A stretch of DNA of 64,000 nt, from positions 38,581,755-38,645,754 of the forward strand of contig NC_082701.1 in assembly GCF_949987515.2 (NCBI RefSeq), read 5' to 3'. This stretch comes from Delphinus delphis. Lineage: Eukaryota; Chordata; Mammalia; Artiodactyla; Delphinidae. This document shows positions 1 to 24,238 of the stretch, piece after piece. Each line of letters opens with the position of its first letter. Position 1 is the first letter of the stretch. The position numbers were made by a program, and so were the translations under genes. The notes under the pieces were generated by a model. It saw nothing but the letters and a program-made list of their open reading frames with translations. It did not search any database and was not told the origin of the DNA.

Positions 1-754
<754 letters not shown>

Positions 755-1270
755 CAGTTTCGCTGGCGCTGGCGCCTTAACGCCAGCCTGGCGGCCGGCC
801 CGCCCCGGCAGGGCCCCCTCGCCCGCCCAGGCAGGGGGAACGGAGGTCTCGGGTATCGGGCGGCGGCGGAGGGTTTGGCGACCACCTCCCAGCCCAGGGC
901 GGCCGTGACCCAGCAAACCCTTGGGCGCTTGGCGCCCCGCCCAAGATCCCGCACGTCGCTCACAGGGACGTGGCCCCAGAGGCTTCAGGGCCCGGGGCCC
1001 GCGGTCCCTTGGGCATCGGCCCTGCCCGCCCACGCGGCGCTAGGCGCAGCCCGGCCGCAGCCCGGGCCGGCCCTCCTGCCCGACAGCAGCTGGCCCGAAG
1101 CCACTGGGAGCCACCATTGAGTCGCCACGGCCCCTCAGCCCCGGCAAGGCCACCCTTGCCCCCACACCCCCCGCCGAGCTCAGGACCCCGCCCCTGGTGG
1201 CCGGCAGGCCCGGGCAAGCGGCCCCTGCCCTCGATCCCGCTCCCGCACCCGGCCGCGGTGACACGCCAGA

Positions 1271-1289
1271 GGGGCGGGGTGGGGGGGGG
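1271..1289 (+). other. G-quadruplex-prone tract (A form, reference copy)
   Basis: G4-C-G4-T-G9 has enough G runs for an intramolecular quadruplex. B monomers usually have G4-C-GG-T-G-T-G9 (2321-2338), which breaks the second run; several mosaic B spacers regain the A form. Confidence 0.6.
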
Positions 1290-1432
1290 CTTTTGTCGGA
1301 GGGAGCTGTGGAGGGACACACAGGCACACAGGTGGCGGCGCCGGGGCTGGGCGCCGGTGGGGGCGGCCAGGTGCAGGTCGAGGGGCTCGCGGGCCGAAAG
1401 GACGGCAGCTGGGCCGGCGGCGGAGTCTGGGT

Positions 1433-1566
1433 CCGGGCCGGCCACCCCGGGAGCGTCTGGGGTGCGGCTGCCTTCCAGGGCCGCCTTCTGGCCGCCTGGC
1501 CGGCCGGGCCGGCGGGGAGCGCCCCCGCCGTCGCGCGCCGTGGTGGGAGGGGCCTGAGGAGGTGGG
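1433..1566. other. A-only spacer segment, absent from B monomers
   Basis: Between the shared GAGTCTGGGT on the left and shared GCCTGCAGCGGGG on the right. In B monomers these 134 bp are replaced by the 1,894-bp SPEM segment, so this is probably the ancestral spacer. Confidence 0.9.
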
Positions 1567-1650
1567 GCCTGCAGCGGGGCCCGGCGGGGGCGGAGCCGGC
1601 GGCCCCCGCCGCGGGCGAGTAAAGGAGAAGGCGGGCGGAGCGGGAGGCAA

Positions 1651-1771
1651 AAAGCCTACAGCACCCGGTATTCCCAGGCGGTCTCCCATCCAAGTACTAA
1701 CCAGGCCCGACCCTGCTTAGCTTCCGAGATCAGACGAGATCGGGCGCGTTCAGGGTGGTATGGCCGTAGAC
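1651..1771 (-). rRNA. RNA5S: 5S ribosomal RNA gene, B position, unit 1
   Basis: Same 121-bp gene with intact boxes A, IE and C and a T5 terminator. It lies 929 bp upstream (in the transcription sense) of the A gene, so the two are co-oriented. Left-flank variant G; upstream element in the palindromic GAGGCC form. Confidence 0.99.
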
Positions 1772-2481
1772 GGGGGCGGGGGCTGCGGGCGGCCTCTTGA
1801 GGCCCAGTTTCGCTGGCGCTGGCGCCTTAACGCCGGCCTGGCGGCCGGCCCGCCCCGGCAGGGCCCCCTCGCCCGCCCAGGCAGCGGGAACGGAGGTCTC
1901 GGGTATCGGGCGGCGGCGGAGGGTTTGGAGACCACCTCCCAGCCCAGGGCGGCCGTGACCCAGCAAACCCTTGGGCGCTTGGCGCCCCTCCCAAGATCCC
2001 GCACGTCGCTCACAGGGACGTGGCCCCGGAGGCTTCATGGCCCGGGGCCCGCGGTCCCTTGGGCATCGGCCCTGCCCGCCCACGCGGCGCTAGGCGCAGC
2101 CCGGCCGCAGCCCGGGCCGGCCCTCCTGCCCGACAGCAGCTGCCCGAAGCCACTGGGAGCCACCATTGAGTCGCCACGGCCCCTCAGCCCCAGCAAGGCC
2201 ACCCTTGCCCCCACACCCCCCGCCGAGCTCAGGACCCCGCCCCTGGTGGCCGGCAGGACCGGGGAAGCGGCCCCTGCCCTCGATCCCGCTCCCGCACCCG
2301 GCCGCGGTGACACGCCAGAGGGGCGGTGTGGGGGGGGGCTTTTGTCGCAGGGAGCTGTGGAGGGACACACCGGCACACAGGTGGCGGCACCGGGGCTGGG
2401 CGCCGGTGGGGGCGGCCAGGTGCAGGTCGAGGGGCTCGCGGGCCGAAAGGACGGCAACTGGGCCCATGGCGGAGTCTGGGT
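1772..2481. other. B-monomer 5S spacer (reference copy)
   Basis: 710 bp homologous to 722-1432 of the A spacer (one base shorter), ending abruptly where the SPEM2 fragment starts. Same content: upstream 5S promoter region and a shortened G-rich tract. No gene seen. Confidence 0.9.
1791..1804 (-). promoter_or_regulatory. D-box-like element upstream of 5S, B form
   Basis: GGCCTCTTGAGGCC at the same -20 to -33 position. The arms are inverted repeats around TT, so it reads nearly the same on both strands, including the 5S sense. Found in 16 of 17 B copies and in A copies of units 10 and 12. Confidence 0.5.
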
Positions 2482-4608
<2,127 letters not shown>

Positions 4609-5511
4609 TGAGGAGCAGTTTCGCTGGCGCTGGCGCCTTAACGCCAGCCTGGCGGCCGGCCCGCCCCGGCAGGGCCCCCTCGCCCGCCCAGGCAGGGGGA
4701 ACGGAGGTCTCGGGTATCGGGCGGCGGCGGAGGGTTTGGCGACCACCTCCCAGCCCAGGGCGGCCGTGACCCAGCAAACCCTTGGGCGCTTGGCGCCCCG
4801 CCCAAGATCCCGCACGTCGCTCACAGGGACGTGGCCCCAGAGGCTTCAGGGCCCGGGGCCCGCGGTCCCTTGGGCATCGGCCCTGCCCGCCCACGCGGCG
4901 CTAGGCGCAGCCCGGCCGCAGCCCGGGCCGGCCCTCCTGCCCGACAGCAGCTGGCCCGAAGCCACTGGGAGCCACCATTGAGTCGCCACGGCCCCTCAGC
5001 CCCGGCAAGGCCACCCTTGCCCCCACACCCCCCGCCGAGCTCAGGACCCCGCCCCTGGTGGCCGGCAGGCCCGGGCAAGCGGCCCCTGCCCTCGATCCCG
5101 CTCCCGCACCCGGCCGCGGTGACACGCCAGAGGGGCGGGGTGGGGGGGGGCTTTTGTCGGAGGGAGCTGTGGAGGGACACACAGGCACACAGGTGGCGGC
5201 GCCGGGGCTGGGCGCCGGTGGGGGCGGCCAGGTGCAGGTCGAGGGGCTCGCGGGCCGAAAGGACGGCAGCTGGGCCGGCGGCGGAGTCTGGGTCCGGGCC
5301 GGCCACCCCGGGAGCGTCTGGGGTGCGGCTGCCTTCCAGGGCCGCCTTCTGGCCGCCTGGCCGGCCGGGCCGGCGGGGAGCGCCCCCGCCGTCGCGCGCC
5401 GTGGTGGGAGGGGCCTGAGGAGGTGGGGCCTGCAGCGGGGCCCGGCGGGGGCGGAGCCGGCGGCCCCCGCCGCGGGCGAGTAAAGGAGAAGGCGGGCGGA
5501 GCGGGAGGCAA

Positions 5512-5632
5512 AAAGCCTACAGCACCCGGTATTCCCAGGCGGTCTCCCATCCAAGTACTAACCAGGCCCGACCCTGCTTAGCTTCCGAGATCAGACGAGA
5601 TCGGGCGCGTTCAGGGTGGTATGGCCGTAGAC
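5512..5632 (-). rRNA. RNA5S: 5S ribosomal RNA gene, B position, unit 2
   Basis: Identical gene. Left-flank variant G; element GAGGCC, but the nearer spacer base that separates A (C) from B (T) is C, an A-like allele in a B position. Confidence 0.99.
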
Positions 5633-6342
5633 GGGGGCGGGGGCCGCGGGCGGCCTCTTGAGGCCCAGTTTCGCTGGCGCTGGCGCCTTAACGCCGGCCT
5701 GGCGGCCGGCCCGCCCCGGCAGGGCCCCCTCGCCCGCCCAGGCAGCGGGAACGGAGGTCTCGGGTATCGGGCGGCGGCGGAGGGTTTGGAGACCACCTCC
5801 CAGCCCAGGGCGGCCGTGACCCAGCAAACCCTTGGGCGCTTGGCGCCCCTCCCAAGATCCCGCACGTCGCTCACAGGGACGTGGCCCCGGAGGCTTCATG
5901 GCCCGGGGCCCGCGGTCCCTTGGGCATCGGCCCTGCCCGCCCACGCGGCGCTAGGCGCAGCCCGGCCGCAGCCCGGGCCGGCCCTCCTGCCCGACAGCAG
6001 CTGCCCGAAGCCACTGGGAGCCACCATTGAGTCGCCACGGCCCCTCAGCCCCAGCAAGGCCACCCTTGCCCCCACACCCCCCGCCGAGCTCAGGACCCCG
6101 CCCCTGGTGGCCGGCAGGACCGGGGAAGCGGCCCCTGCCCTCGATCCCGCTCCCGCACCCGGCCGCGGTGACACGCCAGAGGGGCGGTGTGGGGGGGGGC
6201 TTTTGTCGCAGGGAGCTGTGGAGGGACACACCGGCACACAGGTGGCGGCACCGGGGCTGGGCGCCGGTGGGGGCGGCCAGGTGCAGGTCGAGGGGCTCGC
6301 GGGCCGAAAGGACGGCAACTGGGCCCATGGCGGAGTCTGGGT

Positions 6343-7032
<690 letters not shown>

Positions 7033-7546
7033 GAAGCCAGTGTCCCCTTCTTGGCCTGAGGGTCCCTTTGGTTTAGTGGCCACAGTTCTGCCAGCAGGCC
7101 CCTCCTGGTCCTATACCATGCACTAAGTACATCTGCAGCTGCAGACTCCAAACCCCTGGTCTCTGGGCACCTCCTCTGTGTCTCAGCTGTCCCTGTCCAC
7201 AGAGAGCCTCATACAAGAAGTTGCTTCCAAACTGGGAGGTTCCACATCTGGGCAGGTCCAGCTCCAGGCCCAGTGAAGGGCATGAAGAAGGCTGAGGCTC
7301 TGGACTCCAGCCAGGCCTTCAGCAGGCCTCTGAGGCCAAGGTCTTCCTAGTCTCAAGAGGGGCCAAGAGACGCAATGTGTCATTTGAACAAGTGAGTCAG
7401 CGGGCGGTGAGCGAATGAATGACCGCTCGAGGGGATGTATGCCGGCCACCGGGCCCTGTTTGACTGTCCAGGCTCAGCTTACCTGACCCTGGTTACCAGG
7501 GAATGCCACTCTGGGCCCACCTTTTCATCCCCCTCCCTCACTGTGA

Positions 7547-8469
<923 letters not shown>

Positions 8470-9372
8470 TGAGGAGCAGTTTCGCTGGCGCTGGCGCCTT
8501 AACGCCAGCCTGGCGGCCGGCCCGCCCCGGCAGGGCCCCCTCGCCCGCCCAGGCAGGGGGAACGGAGGTCTCGGGTATCGGGCGGCGGCGGAGGGTTTGG
8601 CGACCACCTCCCAGCCCAGGGCGGCCGTGACCCAGCAAACCCTTGGGCGCTTGGCGCCCCGCCCAAGATCCCGCACGTCGCTCACAGGGACGTGGCCCCA
8701 GAGGCTTCAGGGCCCGGGGCCCGCGGTCCCTTGGGCATCGGCCCTGCCCGCCCACGCGGCGCTAGGCGCAGCCCGGCCGCAGCCCGGGCCGGCCCTCCTG
8801 CCCGACAGCAGCTGGCCCGAAGCCACTGGGAGCCACCATTGAGTCGCCACGGCCCCTCAGCCCCGGCAAGGCCACCCTTGCCCCCACACCCCCCGCCGAG
8901 CTCAGGACCCCGCCCCTGGTGGCCGGCAGGCCCGGGCAAGCGGCCCCTGCCCTCGATCCCGCTCCCGCACCCGGCCGCGGTGACACGCCAGAGGGGCGGG
9001 GTGGGGGGGGGCTTTTGTCGGAGGGAGCTGTGGAGGGACACACAGGCACACAGGTGGCGGCGCCGGGGCTGGGCGCCGGTGGGGGCGGCCAGGTGCAGGT
9101 CGAGGGGCTCGCGGGCCGAAAGGACGGCAGCTGGGCCGGCGGCGGAGTCTGGGTCCGGGCCGGCCACCCCGGGAGCGTCTGGGGTGCGGCTGCCTTCCAG
9201 GGCCGCCTTCTGGCCGCCTGGCCGGCCGGGCCGGCGGGGAGCGCCCCCGCCGTCGCGCGCCGTGGTGGGAGGGGCCTGAGGAGGTGGGGCCTGCAGCGGG
9301 GCCCGGCGGGGGCGGAGCCGGCGGCCCCCGCCGCGGGCGAGTAAAGGAGAAGGCGGGCGGAGCGGCAGGCAA

Positions 9373-9493
9373 AAAGCCTACAGCACCCGGTATTCCCAGG
9401 CGGTCTCCCATCCAAGTACTAACCAGGCCCGACCCTGCTTAGCTTCCGAGATCAGACGAGATCGGGCGCGTTCAGGGTGGTATGGCCGTAGAC
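9373..9493 (-). rRNA. RNA5S: 5S ribosomal RNA gene, B position, unit 3
   Basis: Identical gene. Left-flank variant C. It is the only B-position gene whose upstream element is GAGGAG like an A gene; this is the start of a mosaic B spacer. Confidence 0.99.
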
Positions 9494-10204
9494 GGGGGCG
9501 GGGGCCGCGGGCGGCCTCTTGAGGAGCAGTTTCGCTGGCGCTGGCGCCTTAACGCCGGCCTGGCGGCCGGCCCGCCCCGGCAGGGCCCCCTCGCCCGCCC
9601 AGGCAGCGGGAACGGAGGTCTCGGGTATCGGGCGGCGGCGGAGGGTTTGGAGACCACCTCCCAGCCCAGGGCGGCCGTGACCCAGCAAACCCTTGGGCGC
9701 TTGGCGCCCCTCCCAAGATCCCGCACGTCGCTCACAGGGACGTGGCCCCGGAGGCTTCATGGCCCGGGGCCCGCGGTCCCTTGGGCATCGGCCCTGCCCG
9801 CCCACGCGGCGCTAGGCGCAGCCCGGCCGCAGCCCGGGCCGGCCCTCCTGCCCGACAGCAGCTGGCCCGAAGCCACTGGGAGCCACCATTGAGTCGCCAC
9901 GGCCCCTCAGCCCCGGCAAGGCCACCCTTGCCCCCACACCCCCCGCCGAGCTCAGGACCCCGCCCCTGGTGGCCGGCAGGCCCGGGCAAGCGGCCCCTGC
10001 CCTCGATCCCGCTCCCGCACCCGGCCGCGGTGACACGCCAGAGGGGCGGTGTGGGGGGGGGCTTTTGTCGCAGGGAGCTGTGGAGGGACACACCGGCACA
10101 CAGGTGGCGGCACCGGGGCTGGGCGCCGGTGGGGGCGGCCAGGTGCAGGTCGAGGGGCTCGCGGGCCGAAAGGACGGCAACTGGGCCCATGGCGGAGTCT
10201 GGGT

Positions 10205-10894
<690 letters not shown>

Positions 10895-11408
10895 GAAGCC
10901 AGTGTCCCCTTCTTGGCCTGAGGGTCCCTTTGGTTTAGTGGCCACAGTTCTGCCAGCAGGCCCCTCCTGGTCCTATACCATGCACTAAGTACATCTGCAG
11001 CTGCAGACTCCAAACCCCTGGTCTCTGGGCACCTCCTCTGTGTCTCAGCTGTCCCTGTCCACAGAGAGCCTCATACAAGAAGTTGCTTCCAAACTGGGAG
11101 GTTCCACATCTGGGCAGGTCCAGCTCCAGGCCCAGTGAAGGGCATGAAGAAGGCTGAGGCTCTGGACTCCAGCCAGGCCTTCAGCAGGCCTCTGAGGCCA
11201 AGGTCTTCCTAGTCTCAAGAGGGGCCAAGAGACGCAATGTGTCATTTGAACAAGTGAGTCAGCGGGCGGTGAGCGAATGAATGACCGCTCGAGGGGATGT
11301 ATGCCGGCCACCGGGCCCTGTTTGACTGTCCAGGCTCAGCTTACCTGACCCTGGTTACCAGGGAATGCCACTCTGGGCCCACCTTTTCATCCCCCTCCCT
11401 CACTGTGA

Positions 11409-12331
<923 letters not shown>

Positions 12332-13234
12332 TGAGGAGCAGTTTCGCTGGCGCTGGCGCCTTAACGCCAGCCTGGCGGCCGGCCCGCCCCGGCAGGGCCC
12401 CCTCGCCCGCCCAGGCAGGGGGAACGGAGGTCTCGGGTATCGGGCGGCGGCGGAGGGTTTGGCGACCACCTCCCAGCCCAGGGCGGCCGTGACCCAGCAA
12501 ACCCTTGGGCGCTTGGCGCCCCGCCCAAGATCCCGCACGTCGCTCACAGGGACGTGGCCCCAGAGGCTTCAGGGCCCGGGGCCCGCGGTCCCTTGGGCAT
12601 CGGCCCTGCCCGCCCACGCGGCGCTAGGCGCAGCCCGGCCGCAGCCCGGGCCGGCCCTCCTGCCCGACAGCAGCTGGCCCGAAGCCACTGGGAGCCACCA
12701 TTGAGTCGCCACGGCCCCTCAGCCCCGGCAAGGCCACCCTTGCCCCCACACCCCCCGCCGAGCTCAGGACCCCGCCCCTGGTGGCCGGCAGGCCCGGGCA
12801 AGCGGCCCCTGCCCTCGATCCCGCTCCCGCACCCGGCCGCGGTGACACGCCAGAGGGGCGGGGTGGGGGGGGGCTTTTGTCGGAGGGAGCTGTGGAGGGA
12901 CACACAGGCACACAGGTGGCGGCGCCGGGGCTGGGCGCCGGTGGGGGCGGCCAGGTGCAGGTCGAGGGGCTCGCGGGCCGAAAGGACGGCAGCTGGGCCG
13001 GCGGCGGAGTCTGGGTCCGGGCCGGCCACCCCGGGAGCGTCTGGGGTGCGGCTGCCTTCCAGGGCCGCCTTCTGGCCGCCTGGCCGGCCGGGCCGGCGGG
13101 GAGCGCCCCCGCCGTCGCGCGCCGTGGTGGGAGGGGCCTGAGGAGGTGGGGCCTGCAGCGGGGCCCGGCGGGGGCGGAGCCGGCGGCCCCCGCCGCGGGC
13201 GAGTAAAGGAGAAGGCGGGCGGAGCGGGAGGCAA

Positions 13235-13355
13235 AAAGCCTACAGCACCCGGTATTCCCAGGCGGTCTCCCATCCAAGTACTAACCAGGCCCGACCCTGC
13301 TTAGCTTCCGAGATCAGACGAGATCGGGCGCGTTCAGGGTGGTATGGCCGTAGAC
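13235..13355 (-). rRNA. RNA5S: 5S ribosomal RNA gene, B position, unit 4
   Basis: Identical gene. Left-flank variant G; element GAGGCC. Confidence 0.99.
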
Positions 13356-14065
13356 GGGGGCGGGGGCTGCGGGCGGCCTCTTGAGGCCCAGTTTCGCTGG
13401 CGCTGGCGCCTTAACGCCGGCCTGGCGGCCGGCCCGCCCCGGCAGGGCCCCCTCGCCCGCCCAGGCAGCGGGAACGGAGGTCTCGGGTATCGGGCGGCGG
13501 CGGAGGGTTTGGAGACCACCTCCCAGCCCAGGGCGGCCGTGACCCAGCAAACCCTTGGGCGCTTGGCGCCCCTCCCAAGATCCCGCACGTCGCTCACAGG
13601 GACGTGGCCCCGGAGGCTTCATGGCCCGGGGCCCGCGGTCCCTTGGGCATCGGCCCTGCCCGCCCACGCGGCGCTAGGCGCAGCCCGGCCGCAGCCCGGG
13701 CCGGCCCTCCTGCCCGACAGCAGCTGCCCGAAGCCACTGGGAGCCACCATTGAGTCGCCACGGCCCCTCAGCCCCAGCAAGGCCACCCTTGCCCCCACAC
13801 CCCCCGCCGAGCTCAGGACCCCGCCCCTGGTGGCCGGCAGGACCGGGGAAGCGGCCCCTGCCCTCGATCCCGCTCCCGCACCCGGCCGCGGTGACACGCC
13901 AGAGGGGCGGTGTGGGGGGGGGCTTTTGTCGCAGGGAGCTGTGGAGGGACACACCGGCACACAGGTGGCGGCACCGGGGCTGGGCGCCGGTGGGGGCGGC
14001 CAGGTGCAGGTCGAGGGGCTCGCGGGCCGAAAGGACGGCAACTGGGCCCATGGCGGAGTCTGGGT

Positions 14066-14755
<690 letters not shown>

Positions 14756-15269
14756 GAAGCCAGTGTCCCCTTCTTGGCCTGAGGGTCCCTTTGGTTTAGT
14801 GGCCACAGTTCTGCCAGCAGGCCCCTCCTGGTCCTATACCATGCACTAAGTACATCTGCAGCTGCAGACTCCAAACCCCTGGTCTCTGGGCACCTCCTCT
14901 GTGTCTCAGCTGTCCCTGTCCACAGAGAGCCTCATACAAGAAGTTGCTTCCAAACTGGGAGGTTCCACATCTGGGCAGGTCCAGCTCCAGGCCCAGTGAA
15001 GGGCATGAAGAAGGCTGAGGCTCTGGACTCCAGCCAGGCCTTCAGCAGGCCTCTGAGGCCAAGGTCTTCCTAGTCTCAAGAGGGGCCAAGAGACGCAATG
15101 TGTCATTTGAACAAGTGAGTCAGCGGGCGGTGAGCGAATGAATGACCGCTCGAGGGGATGTATGCCGGCCACCGGGCCCTGTTTGACTGTCCAGGCTCAG
15201 CTTACCTGACCCTGGTTACCAGGGAATGCCACTCTGGGCCCACCTTTTCATCCCCCTCCCTCACTGTGA

Positions 15270-16192
<923 letters not shown>

Positions 16193-16876
16193 TGAGGCCC
16201 AGTTTCGCTGGCGCTGGCGCCTTAACGCCGGCCTGGCGGCCGGCCCGCCCCGGCAGGGCCCCCTCGCCCGCCCAGGCAGCGGGAACGGAGGTCTCGGGTA
16301 TCGGGCGGCGGCGGAGGGTTTGGAGACCACCTCCCAGCCCAGGGCGGCCGTGACCCAGCAAACCCTTGGGCGCTTGGCGCCCCGCCCAAGATCCCGCACG
16401 TCGCTCACAGGGACGTGGCCCCGGAGGCTTCATGGCCCGGGGCCCGCGGTCCCTTGGGCATCGGCCCTGCCCGCCCACGCGGCGCTAGGCGCAGCCCGGC
16501 CGCAGCCCGGGCCGGCCCTCCTGCCCGACAGCAGCTGCCCGAAGCCACTGGGAGCCACCATTGAGTCGCCACGGCCCCTCAGCCCCAGCAAGGCCACCCT
16601 TGCCCCCACACCCCCCGCCGAGCTCAGGACCCCGCCCCTGGTGGCCGGCAGGACCGGGGAAGCGGCCCCTGCCCTCGATCCCGCTCCCGCACCCGGCCGC
16701 GGTGACACGCCAGAGGGGCGGGGTGGGGGGGGGCTTTTGTCGCAGGGAGCTGTGGAGGGACACACCGGCACACAGGTGGCGGCACCGGGGCTGGGCGCCG
16801 GTGGGGGCGGCCAGGTGCAGGTCGAGGGGCTCGCGGGCCGAAAGGACGGCAACTGGGCCCATGGCGGAGTCTGGGT

Positions 16877-17566
<690 letters not shown>

Positions 17567-18080
17567 GAAGCCAGTGTCCCCTTCTTGGCCTGAGGGTCCC
17601 TTTGGTTTAGTGGCCACAGTTCTGCCAGCAGGCCCCTCCTGGTCCTATACCATGCACTAAGTACATCTGCAGCTGCAGACTCCAAACCCCTGGTCTCTGG
17701 GCACCTCCTCTGTGTCTCAGCTGTCCCTGTCCACAGAGAGCCTCATACAAGAAGTTGCTTCCAAACTGGGAGGTTCCACATCTGGGCAGGTCCAGCTCCA
17801 GGCCCAGTGAAGGGCATGAAGAAGGCTGAGGCTCTGGACTCCAGCCAGGCCTTCAGCAGGCCTCTGAGGCCAAGGTCTTCCTAGTCTCAAGAGGGGCCAA
17901 GAGACGCAATGTGTCATTTGAACAAGTGAGTCAGCGGGCGGTGAGCGAATGAATGACCGCTCGAGGGGATGTATGCCGGCCACCGGGCCCTGTTTGACTG
18001 TCCAGGCTCAGCTTACCTGACCCTGGTTACCAGGGAATGCCACTCTGGGCCCACCTTTTCATCCCCCTCCCTCACTGTGA

Positions 18081-19003
<923 letters not shown>

Positions 19004-19906
19004 TGAGGAGCAGTTTCGCTGGCGCTGGCGCCTTAACGCCAGCCTGGCGGCCGGCCCGCCCCGGCAGGGCCCCCTCGCCCGCCCAGGCAGGGGGAACGGA
19101 GGTCTCGGGTATCGGGCGGCGGCGGAGGGTTTGGCGACCACCTCCCAGCCCAGGGCGGCCGTGACCCAGCAAACCCTTGGGCGCTTGGCGCCCCGCCCAA
19201 GATCCCGCACGTCGCTCACAGGGACGTGGCCCCAGAGGCTTCAGGGCCCGGGGCCCGCGGTCCCTTGGGCATCGGCCCTGCCCGCCCACGCGGCGCTAGG
19301 CGCAGCCCGGCCGCAGCCCGGGCCGGCCCTCCTGCCCGACAGCAGCTGGCCCGAAGCCACTGGGAGCCACCATTGAGTCGCCACGGCCCCTCAGCCCCGG
19401 CAAGGCCACCCTTGCCCCCACACCCCCCGCCGAGCTCAGGACCCCGCCCCTGGTGGCCGGCAGGCCCGGGCAAGCGGCCCCTGCCCTCGATCCCGCTCCC
19501 GCACCCGGCCGCGGTGACACGCCAGAGGGGCGGGGTGGGGGGGGGCTTTTGTCGGAGGGAGCTGTGGAGGGACACACAGGCACACAGGTGGCGGCGCCGG
19601 GGCTGGGCGCCGGTGGGGGCGGCCAGGTGCAGGTCGAGGGGCTCGCGGGCCGAAAGGACGGCAGCTGGGCCGGCGGCGGAGTCTGGGTCCGGGCCGGCCA
19701 CCCCGGGAGCGTCTGGGGTGCGGCTGCCTTCCAGGGCCGCCTTCTGGCCGCCTGGCCGGCCGGGCCGGCGGGGAGCGCCCCCGCCGTCGCGCGCCGTGGT
19801 GGGAGGGGCCTGAGGAGGTGGGGCCTGCAGCGGGGCCCGGCGGGGGCGGAGCCGGCGGCCCCCGCCGCGGGCGAGTAAAGGAGAAGGCGGGCGGAGCGGC
19901 AGGCAA

Positions 19907-20027
19907 AAAGCCTACAGCACCCGGTATTCCCAGGCGGTCTCCCATCCAAGTACTAACCAGGCCCGACCCTGCTTAGCTTCCGAGATCAGACGAGATCGGG
20001 CGCGTTCAGGGTGGTATGGCCGTAGAC
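19907..20027 (-). rRNA. RNA5S: 5S ribosomal RNA gene, B position, unit 6
   Basis: Identical gene. Left-flank variant C; element GAGGCC. Confidence 0.99.
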
Positions 20028-20737
20028 GGGGGCGGGGGCTGCGGGCGGCCTCTTGAGGCCCAGTTTCGCTGGCGCTGGCGCCTTAACGCCGGCCTGGCGG
20101 CCGGCCCGCCCCGGCAGGGCCCCCTCGCCCGCCCAGGCAGCGGGAACGGAGGTCTCGGGTATCGGGCGGCGGCGGAGGGTTTGGAGACCACCTCCCAGCC
20201 CAGGGCGGCCGTGACCCAGCAAACCCTTGGGCGCTTGGCGCCCCTCCCAAGATCCCGCACGTCGCTCACAGGGACGTGGCCCCGGAGGCTTCATGGCCCG
20301 GGGCCCGCGGTCCCTTGGGCATCGGCCCTGCCCGCCCACGCGGCGCTAGGCGCAGCCCGGCCGCAGCCCGGGCCGGCCCTCCTGCCCGACAGCAGCTGCC
20401 CGAAGCCACTGGGAGCCACCATTGAGTCGCCACGGCCCCTCAGCCCCGGCAAGGCCACCCTTGCCCCCACACCCCCCGCCGAGCTCAGGACCCCGCCCCT
20501 GGTGGCCGGCAGGACCGGGGAAGCGGCCCCTGCCCTCGATCCCGCTCCCGCACCCGGCCGCGGTGACACGCCAGAGGGGCGGTGTGGGGGGGGGCTTTTG
20601 TCGCAGGGAGCTGTGGAGGGACACACCGGCACACAGGTGGCGGCACCGGGGCTGGGCGCCGGTGGGGGCGGCCAGGTGCAGGTCGAGGGGCTCGCGGGCC
20701 GAAAGGACGGCAACTGGGCCCATGGCGGAGTCTGGGT

Positions 20738-21427
<690 letters not shown>

Positions 21428-21941
21428 GAAGCCAGTGTCCCCTTCTTGGCCTGAGGGTCCCTTTGGTTTAGTGGCCACAGTTCTGCCAGCAGGCCCCTCC
21501 TGGTCCTATACCATGCACTAAGTACATCTGCAGCTGCAGACTCCAAACCCCTGGTCTCTGGGCACCTCCTCTGTGTCTCAGCTGTCCCTGTCCACAGAGA
21601 GCCTCATACAAGAAGTTGCTTCCAAACTGGGAGGTTCCACATCTGGGCAGGTCCAGCTCCAGGCCCAGTGAAGGGCATGAAGAAGGCTGAGGCTCTGGAC
21701 TCCAGCCAGGCCTTCAGCAGGCCTCTGAGGCCAAGGTCTTCCTAGTCTCAAGAGGGGCCAAGAGACGCAATGTGTCATTTGAACAAGTGAGTCAGCGGGC
21801 GGTGAGCGAATGAATGACCGCTCGAGGGGATGTATGCCGGCCACCGGGCCCTGTTTGACTGTCCAGGCTCAGCTTACCTGACCCTGGTTACCAGGGAATG
21901 CCACTCTGGGCCCACCTTTTCATCCCCCTCCCTCACTGTGA

Positions 21942-22864
<923 letters not shown>

Positions 22865-23548
22865 TGAGGCCCAGTTTCGCTGGCGCTGGCGCCTTAACGC
22901 CGGCCTGGCGGCCGGCCCGCGCCGGCAGGGCCCCCTCGCCCGCCCAGGCAGCGGGAACGGAGGTCTCGGGTATCGGGCGGCGGCGGAGGGTTTGGAGACC
23001 ACCTCCCAGCCCAGGGCGGCCGTGACCCAGCAAACCCTTGGGCGCTTGGCGCCCCGCCCAAGATCCCGCACGTCGCTCACAGGGACGTGGCCCCGGAGGC
23101 TTCATGGCCCGGGGCCCGCGGTCCCTTGGGCATCGGCCCTGCCCGCCCACGCGGCGCTAGGCGCAGCCCGGCCGCAGCCCGGGCCGGCCCTCCTGCCCGA
23201 CAGCAGCTGCCCGAAGCCACTGGGAGCCACCATTGAGTCGCCACGGTCCCTCAGCCCCAGCAAGGCCACCCTTGCCCCCACACCCCCCGCCGAGCTCAGG
23301 ACCCCGCCCCTGGTGGCCGGCAGGACCGGGGAAGCGGCCCCTGCCCTCGATCCCGCTCCCGCACCCGGCCGCGGTGACACGCCAGAGGGGCGGTGTGGGG
23401 GGGGGCTTTTGTCGCAGGGAGCTGTGGAGGGACACACCGGCACACAGGTGGCGGCACCGGGGCTGGGCGCCGGTGGGGGCGGCCAGGTGCAGGTCGAGGG
23501 GCTCGCGGGCCGAAAGGACGGCAACTGGGCCCATGGCGGAGTCTGGGT

Positions 23549-24238
<690 letters not shown>

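Noticed and set aside
1040..1693. Minus-strand ORFs of 161-239 codons across the spacers and 5S genes
   Set aside because: They overlap 5S genes, overlap each other in several frames and have no recognisable domain; stop codons are simply rare in GC-rich DNA.
1655..1771. tRNA or other Pol III genes besides 5S
   Set aside because: No box A/box B pair at tRNA spacing and no second Pol III transcript pattern was found in spacers or in the SPEM segment.
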